A stretch of DNA of 64,000 nt from Halocaridina rubra (Eukaryota > Arthropoda > Malacostraca > Decapoda > Atyidae): assembly GCA_037179515.1 (NCBI GenBank), contig JAXCGZ010021070.1, positions 21,993 to 85,992 of the forward strand, read 5' to 3'. The stretch's first letter is position 1; every line of letters begins with the position of its first letter. The notes below the pieces were generated by a model, which saw nothing but the letters and a program-made list of their open reading frames with translations, was not told the DNA's origin and did no database searches. The position numbers and the translations under genes were made by a program. Below are positions 55,681 through 64,000 of this stretch, in pieces.

Positions 55681-55872
55681 TAGTCACCATGGCTCAAGCG
55701 GTAGCGTCCGCGACTCTGAGGCGGCAGGTCGAGGGTTCGCGCTCCGTCACGGTCTGAGATTAGCAAGGGCATACACTCAGAGTAACGATTACATCTGCCA
55801 AAACAAGTCCTTCGCAAAAAGGCAACCGTCCTAGCCCTTGGTAGAAAAGGGAGTCCGTGACGTAAAACCGGA
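55681..55872 (+). mobile_element. tRNA-derived SINE, family 1, copy 4, with target-site duplication
   Basis: The best-preserved head: A box TGGCTCAAGCGGTAGCG and B box GGTCGAGGGTTCGCG, the RNA polymerase III internal promoter of a tRNA-derived SINE. The body ends GACGTAAAACCGGA. ACTATAAAGTAGTTTTCCA (55662-55680) and ACTATAAAGTTGTTTTCCA (55873-55891) form a 19-bp duplication with one mismatch. Confidence 0.92.
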
Positions 55873-56220
55873 ACTATAAAGTTGTTTTCCAGATGCCATG
55901 AATACCACATTGAATAAAAAATATTTTATATTCTTATATATTCTAAGAATCGGATATTTTAGGCGATACCTCCCATAAAATATGGGACAATTTGTGTGGG
56001 GGGAGGAGAACTACCATAAAAAATGGTAAACTTTGCAACCTGATTGCAAAAAAAACAGGCGAGTATTGCCATTCTGATTTCACATATCTCTGATTGGCTT
56101 AGAAATACCCTCGAATCCCCCAAATCACAAATACTTAGTGATATATAATGCTGTGCAGAATTTAATAAAGTGAAAATGCATAGCAAACCTTTTTCGCGTT
56201 ATATTGGTGAAAATTATTAA

Positions 56221-56222
56221 AA

Positions 56223-56295
<73 letters not shown>

Positions 56296-56312
56296 TCATT
56301 TTTTTTAATGAA

Positions 56313-56360
<48 letters not shown>

Positions 56361-56361
56361 T
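56221..56361. repeat. Two (TTA)n arrays in tandem
   Basis: 56221-56295 and 56316-56361, separated by a 20-bp T-rich spacer. Confidence 0.95.
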
Positions 56362-56685
56362 TTTTTTTTTATGAATTTCTAGATTCTAGGGACTTGCATG
56401 CTATCGCTTTATGTAATCAGAATTCTGATATATTTATGTTTCTTGCAATTAAGTTATAACCTGCCCGTTTCATTGCATTGGTACAGGAAGGAAAAGGTGG
56501 CATCAAGTAAATATTAGCAACCCCCAGTACATGAAATAGCCCCGAAATATGTTAGGTTGGATGAGGTCCTTATAGGTTAGGATAGGTATAAAGTTAGCCT
56601 ATCCTACTTTAATTCAATTTAACCTAGCAATTTATGGGGTTAGGTAATGTATCTAGGGCCGCTAACGTTAATTTTTTATGACACT

Positions 56686-56850
56686 GGTTCCAGTTTTACG
56701 TCACGGACTCCCTTTTCTACCAAGGGCTAGGACGGTTGCCTTCTTGCGAAGGACTTGTTTTGGCAGATGTAATCCTTACCCTGAGTGTATGCCCTTGCTA
56801 ACCTCAGACCGTGACGGGGCGCGAACCCTTGATCTGATGCCACAAAGTCG
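56686..56850 (-). mobile_element. tRNA-derived SINE, family 1, copy 5, tRNA end missing
   Basis: Matches the family from CCAGTTTTACGTCACGGACT to GGGGCGCGAACCCTTGATC, then loses similarity in the tRNA-like head. The insertion is 5'-truncated or its head is decayed. Confidence 0.8.
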
Positions 56851-57042
56851 TGAAGAAATAAAAGCTATTTTCAAACTTATGTCATTACGAGATGTGAAAC
56901 TTTCTATCGAATTACATGAGAAGTGGAATATTGCTGGGTCGTACTCCCCTCCTGGTGGAAAGAATAGAATCTCATATACCCAACGTATTGTCTTTTCGGG
57001 TATGGGTAGGAATCCGGAGAACAAAGTGGGTAGTAGGGAGAA

Positions 57043-57470
57043 AATATTTACGTAATTGTGCTCACGGGAAAGAGCCCTATGCCCGTAACTCCCCGTCTCC
57101 GGATCTGTTTCATTTTTTAAAGGTAAAGGTTGCTAGGTTTCAGTTCCGATATCCATATGAGATGCTCCTCAGAACGTCCGCTCGGGACAAGCCCTATCCC
57201 CCACTGTGGTGACCAGCCACAGCAGTAACCTCCTAAGTAAACAGCTTAAACTCTTCTACCTGGACGAGGATCAATCTGCCGATCTCATGTATATGAAGCC
57301 AACGCGTTACCACTGTACTAGCCAGAGGTTACTCACTGATACTTATATCACAATCTCTCGTTACAACTATGAATGAATTTAGCATATACTGTTTCCTCGC
57401 TTAGCGAATTCCAGTCATCAACTACTCTTAAAAAAAAGAAAAAGTTCCTAGTGATGGGAGCGAGAGGGTC
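57043..57470 (-). mobile_element. CR1-like LINE 3' end, split by a SINE
   Basis: 57043-57116 holds the 3' tail (GTGCTCACGGGAAAGAGCCC). 57330-57450 holds CACTGATACTTATATCAC and TTCCTCGCTTAGCGAATTCC from the coding end. The two parts are contiguous in other copies, so the 57117-57330 segment is an insertion. Confidence 0.72.
57117..57330 (-). mobile_element. tRNA-derived SINE, family 2, inserted in CR1-like tail
   Basis: On the minus strand it begins CCTCTGGCTAGTACAGTGG (A-box-like) and, after about 35 bp, GGCAGATTGATCCTCGTCC (B-box-like). The rest is an unrelated body with GTGGCTGGTCACCACAGTG. The tRNA-like head differs from family 1. Confidence 0.6.
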
Positions 57471-57803
57471 ACCACTTAACCACCAAGCAAGAAGTAATTG
57501 GTATTAAATGACAATTTAATGATAGCTTGTGACTCGCATGGGATCAGGTACTAGCTACATTAATAACCTCGTAAATTGTTAAGGTAGGTTAGGTTAGTAC
57601 CTGTTAGGAAAAGCATTAACCTAACCAAACTTAACCTTACTTAACCAAAAAATTTCCGGGATTATTTGATATACTAAGGCTCGGTAATCTTTACCTGATT
57701 CATCGTTTGGATAAATTCACCAAAGAAAAATAGGGAGCGAACTCATAAGAATATTGAAAAAAAAGTAATGATTTTGAGGGTTTTCAGTAATTTCAGAAGA
57801 TAT

Positions 57804-57927
57804 GGCCGCCGTAGCCGTGTAGCAACGCTCGCGACTTTCATTCGTCAGGTCGTGGGTTCAAGGTCCATCACTTTCTGAGGTTAGAAAAGGTAACGATATC
57901 AATTGCAAAAACCGAAGTCCTTCGCAC
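57804..57927 (+). mobile_element. tRNA-derived SINE, family 1, divergent copy 6 with TAA tail
   Basis: Head GCCGCCGTAGCCGTGTAGCA and CGTGGGTTCAAGGTCC, body TTCTGAGGTTAGAAAAGG and AAGTCCTTCGCA, truncated there. It is followed directly by (TAA)n, which may be its expanded tail. Confidence 0.7.
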
Positions 57928-57991
<64 letters not shown>

Positions 57992-58021
57992 CAGTAATAA
58001 TAAAAATAATAATAATAATAA
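57928..58021. repeat. (TAA)n microsatellite
   Basis: TAA repeats starting at the last base of SINE copy 6. Confidence 0.95.
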
Positions 58022-58159
58022 CTGCAGCGGATTGACACAAAGACAATACCTCTGTTATCCATATATCTATTTTCTTTTCTATGATACTTAAAGAAAATGA
58101 GCATTAGATGGGTTACTATTAAACTTGTCCTTACAAAGCCGTGCAAGCTGTTCTTGCAA

Positions 58160-59237
<1,078 letters not shown>

Positions 59238-59247
59238 TGTGTTTGTG

Positions 59248-59439
59248 TTCCGGTTTTACGTCACGGACTCCCTTTTCTACCAAGGGCTAGGACGGTTGCT
59301 TTCTTGCGAAGGACTTGTTTTGGCAAATGTAATCGTTACCCTGAGTGCATGCCCTTGCTAACCTCAGTCCGTGACGGGGCGCGAACCCTCGACCTGACGC
59401 CTCAGAGTCGCGGACGCTACCGCTTGAGCCACGGTGACT
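59248..59439 (-). mobile_element. tRNA-derived SINE, family 1, copy 8
   Basis: A full copy in minus orientation, GTTCCGGTTTTACGTCACGG to GCTTGAGCCACGGTGAC. Flanked by (AT)n on the left and (AC)n/(AT)n on the right. Confidence 0.9.
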
Positions 59440-59776
<337 letters not shown>

Positions 59777-60160
59777 ATACACATGAGTATGCCCTTAGTA
59801 CCTCACGGATGTGAGCTCAAACGTGAGTCTGTCACCACCAGCTTCGAGCATTTTAACCGCAATACTACGTCGGTCCCTCCTTACAATATAAATGAACGTA
59901 AAATATTTATAATTTGATATGATATTTATGAACAACAATAAGGCTGTTCTTGCGTTGGCACACTTGGTTAGGTTAAGTTTCGTTGTAAATGGACACATGT
60001 GATTTGTAAGGAAAAGTTTTCCTTTTTCCAACTATCAAATACGTTAAAGCAGCACAATAATGATATTTTAGTGATGATTCCAACATGTTGCAGTGAAAAT
60101 AGCATGAATTTAGGCCTTTGTAGTATGTATGCAGGCATATATGTAGATCTGTATGCACGC
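59777..60160. other. Intergenic, nothing recognised
   Basis: No supported feature; a short GCGCGTGTGTGTG run occurs near 60159. Confidence 0.4.
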
Positions 60161-60169
60161 GCGCGTGTG

Positions 60170-61150
60170 TGTGATTACATAATTGTAATGACCTAATTGT
60201 GCTTACGGGAATGAGCCAAAAGCTCGTATCTTCCCGCCTCCTGATCGGTTCCATTTTATACTTAGTGATACTTACCATACCTGTCCTTCAATCTAAGGAT
60301 TGAGTTAGCATTAACTACCTCCTCGCTTAGCGAATTCCAATTATCAACTGCTCTTACACTAAAAAGGTACTTCCTTATATCCTGCAAAGAAGTTTTCTTA
60401 CGAAGCTTCAAACTATGACCTCTAGGTCTAGAGCCAGCCATATCAAAATATCGATCCCAATCCACTCTATCATAACCATAAAACAATTTAAAGACTGTCA
60501 CCATACCCCTCCTTAATTTTCTAGCTTCGAGTGATGGTAAGTCTAGTTCCCTCAGCCCCTCGTCATAACTGAGATTGCGTATTTCTGGCACCAGTTTCGT
60601 GGCTTGTCTTTGAACTTTTTCAAGCTTAGCTACGTGCTCTTTCAAGTACGGAATCTAAAAGGGGGCTGCATATTATAGTTTTGGCCTCACATAGGTTATA
60701 TAAATATTTCTGAACACTTCCTTGTCTATGTGCCTGAAGGCTACCCTTACATTTGCTAAGAAAGCATATGCTGCCCTTACTATGCCATTTATATGCTTTT
60801 AAGGAAACAAATCTGCCAGTATGTTTACCCCTAGATCTCTTTCATTCTCTGTCTCTTGAAGTTTTACTCCAGCCACCGAGTAGTCAAGCTTGGACCTTCT
60901 TGCACTTGTACCCATTCTCATTACATTGCATTCTGAAGTACTGAATTTCATTAGCCACTTTTCTGACCACTCATGCAGACTATTTAGATCTTCCTGAAGT
61001 TCTCTACCATTGTTCTAGTTTCTTACTTTCTTCACAATCTTTGCATCATCTGCAGAGATATTCATGAATGAATTTACAGACTCTGGTAGATCATTTACAT
61101 ATACAAAGAACAAAAGTGACCCTAACTCAACTCCCAATCTCATTCGGGAC
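60170..61150 (-). mobile_element. CR1-like LINE, longest RT 3' portion
   Basis: At 60262-60645 the minus strand encodes [40 protein letters not shown] and V-V-D-N-W-N-S-L-S-E-E-V, the conserved C-terminal part of CR1-type RT. Upstream to 61150 the decayed frame carries further RT codons, including a segment after the catalytic box. Confidence 0.85.
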
Positions 61151-61194
61151 CGACAATAATCATATAAGCATATTCCCATAAGTGAGAACATAAA

Positions 61195-61650
<456 letters not shown>

Positions 61651-61675
61651 TAAGGAGCTATCAACTACTCCACAA

Positions 61676-61949
<274 letters not shown>

Positions 61950-61977
61950 TACAAACTGTTAGCATACAGCACTAAAT

Positions 61978-62420
<443 letters not shown>

Positions 62421-62659
62421 GTTAAAAGGAAACTTCCTTATAGCTTATATCTGCCAAACTTGGAATGAACGCATTCTATCTGAATGCCACTATGTTTACA
62501 TTACAGTTTCCCCAACCTCACTCGTGGTTTCGTTTTCATGAAAAGGAAACCACGAGTGACACTGTTTTTGTTGTCACTCAACTTTGTCTCTGCAACTGTA
62601 GCTATATATGGCTTACTGTTGTGAATCCTATCAGTTGACTCTACTGCCTTACCAGCTAT

Positions 62660-63080
62660 TCCATCAACATTTGTGTACATCAGTCTTAATGAGGCCCCAT
62701 CCCTGATCTTCTTTCATTATCTTCTTTATTCCCCCTTTGTCTGGAAGAACTCTGAAATTTTTTTTGTTCACATCAATATTTCTCTACATGTGTCCCCTCT
62801 CTCAAAGTTACTTTCGTTGGTTTATCCTCTCCCTCCCTAGAATATTTACCAAGTTAGTGAATGTTTACAATATCCTCCAGACCACATAATACTCCAAGAT
62901 TCCTAATCACGTCTAAAATCCTAGCTTTATTTTGTTCAAGTCTCTTCTGCCGTGTTGACTCCCGGGATTCTCTTATGCTTGAGATTACCACTGTCTTCTT
63001 TTTATTAAGTGCCTGTTTAATCAGCAGATTAGCCCTTTCCACCACAACGTCTTTAATTTTTTCTATTACTGTTTCTTTAT
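62660..63080 (-). pseudogene. CR1-like LINE ORF1 fragment
   Basis: The minus strand encodes K-K-K-T-V-V-I-S-S-I-R-E-S-R-E-S, L-G-V-L-C-G-L-E-D-I-V-N-I-H and, after a stop, K-P-T-K-V-T-L. It resembles the RNA-binding ORF1 protein of CR1/L2-type LINEs. The match is from general pattern memory. Confidence 0.5.
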
Positions 63081-63109
63081 AGTCAACCGTTTGTGTGTGT
63101 GTGTATTGT

Positions 63110-63440
63110 GTGTGTGATTACCTAATTGTGATTACCTAATTGTGTTTACGGGAAAGAGCCCAAAGCTCGTATCTTCCCGTCTCCTGATCGGTTCCATTTT
63201 ATACTTAGTGATACTTATCATACCTGTCCTTAAAACTATGGATTGAGATAGCATTAACTACCTCCTCGCTTAGCGAATTCCAATTATCAACTACTCTTAC
63301 ACTGAAAAAGTATTTCCTTACATCCTGCAAAGAAGTTTTCTTACGAAGCTTCAAACTATGACCTCTAGTTCTAGAGCCAGCCATATCAAAATATCGATCC
63401 CTATCCACTCTATCCTAACCATGAAGGAATTTAAAGACTT
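63110..63440 (-). mobile_element. CR1-like LINE, 3' end
   Basis: The tail GATTACCTAATTGTGATTAC and RT C-terminal codons (L-R-K-K-T-S-L-Q-D-V-R-K-Y-F-F-S, N-W-N-S-L-S-E-E-V) match the 60.2-kb copy closely. Confidence 0.8.
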
Positions 63441-63469
63441 TGTGCACGCGTGTATGTATGTGTATGTAA

Positions 63470-63588
<119 letters not shown>

Positions 63589-63589
63589 C

Positions 63590-63880
63590 TAAGAAGGGCA
63601 ACCGCCCTTTGCGATACTACGGCTGAAGGGTCTTGTGGACTTAAATAAGACTGTCCAGTACAGATCGATGTGAAGTCTTCCTTCAGTTATGGTTCTCTTT
63701 CTATGCATACATCAACACCGAATATTCTTGGATATTCGTTACACAGGTCATATTATCCCTTCACACCTGACAAGTCACAATACTCCCCATCTCTGTTCCA
63801 CTTTGTTTTCTTCGTGCCCAAGCTCGATGAGGGTAATTTTTTTTTTTGCCTGTCCTGATGTCACTATCATAAAAAAATAT
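63590..63880 (+). mobile_element. LINE 3'-UTR copy with poly-A (unit X, copy 2)
   Basis: Matches 51950-52250 from GCGATACTACGGCTGAAG to the A-run at 63871. Same orientation and same 3' end, so it is a retroposed family rather than a local duplication. Confidence 0.7.
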
Positions 63881-64000
63881 ATTTCTTTGTTTTATATTTT
63901 AGCATACACGTAATCGTATATATGCAAGCAGGTATGTATGTATATATGTATGTATTCATGTGTGAATATGTATACTTATGTATATATGGATGGCTATGGG
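63881..64000. other. Simple-repeat-rich edge
   Basis: Short GTATGTATGTAT-type repeats up to the window end; nothing else seen. Confidence 0.6.

Noticed and set aside
55681..55760. tRNA gene
   Set aside because: A and B boxes are present, but the unit continues into a 190-bp body with target-site duplications and occurs eight times, so it is a SINE head.

Overview
The window is AT-rich animal DNA with spliceosomal introns. Long (AT)n, (TTA)n and (CT)n microsatellites and many decayed LINE, SINE, Tigger and MITE copies suggest an arthropod, most likely a decapod crustacean. That placement rests on repeat character and on LINE proteins that look like crustacean jockey/CR1/RTE families; it is an inference, not a species identification.

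The main content is one large multi-exon gene on the minus strand. I rebuilt it exon by exon from splice signals and phase agreement. Seventeen coding exons run from an ATG at 31032-31030 to the left edge of the window. They join in one open frame of 1395 codons and continue past position 1. The predicted protein has an acidic, disordered N-terminal half with a W-T-L-V motif at residues 18-21 and an S-D-I-E-T-L-E motif at 98-104. A single membrane segment (about 442-461) ends in G-L-G-H-F-L-G, followed by a long coiled-coil, then an Asp/Glu- and Lys/Arg-rich tail. This order matches the vertebrate CCPG1/PBXIP1 family, in which CCPG1 is an ER-phagy receptor carrying an LC3-interacting W-x-x-I/V motif, FIP200-binding S-D-I-x-x-L motifs and a G-F-G-H-F-Y-G membrane anchor. 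I call it a CCPG1-like ER-phagy receptor. A candidate non-coding first exon and promoter lie about 11.7 kb upstream near 42.8-42.93 kb, with paired TGACGTAA sites.

Layout: 1-10.3 kb holds the luminal exons with short introns. 10.3-13.7 kb holds a 36-nt microexon and the membrane exon. 13.7-31.1 kb holds the cytosolic exons, separated by large introns with MITEs, AT arrays, a Tigger element inside tandem repeats, and a jockey-like LINE fragment. 31.1-42.8 kb is the putative first intron, with an RTE-type LINE that itself contains a jockey-like LINE. 43-64 kb has no host gene I can support. It is a dense mosaic of SINEs with target-site duplications, CR1/RTE/jockey LINE pieces, an LTR-retrotransposon gag remnant, a TIR element with a GC hairpin, a 94-bp-arm inverted repeat and very long microsatellites.

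The gene's exon phases are strikingly modular. Cytosolic exons 2-5 are all phase 1-1 and luminal exons 13-16 are all phase 0-0, so motifs such as the FIP200-binding one could be spliced out without a frameshift.
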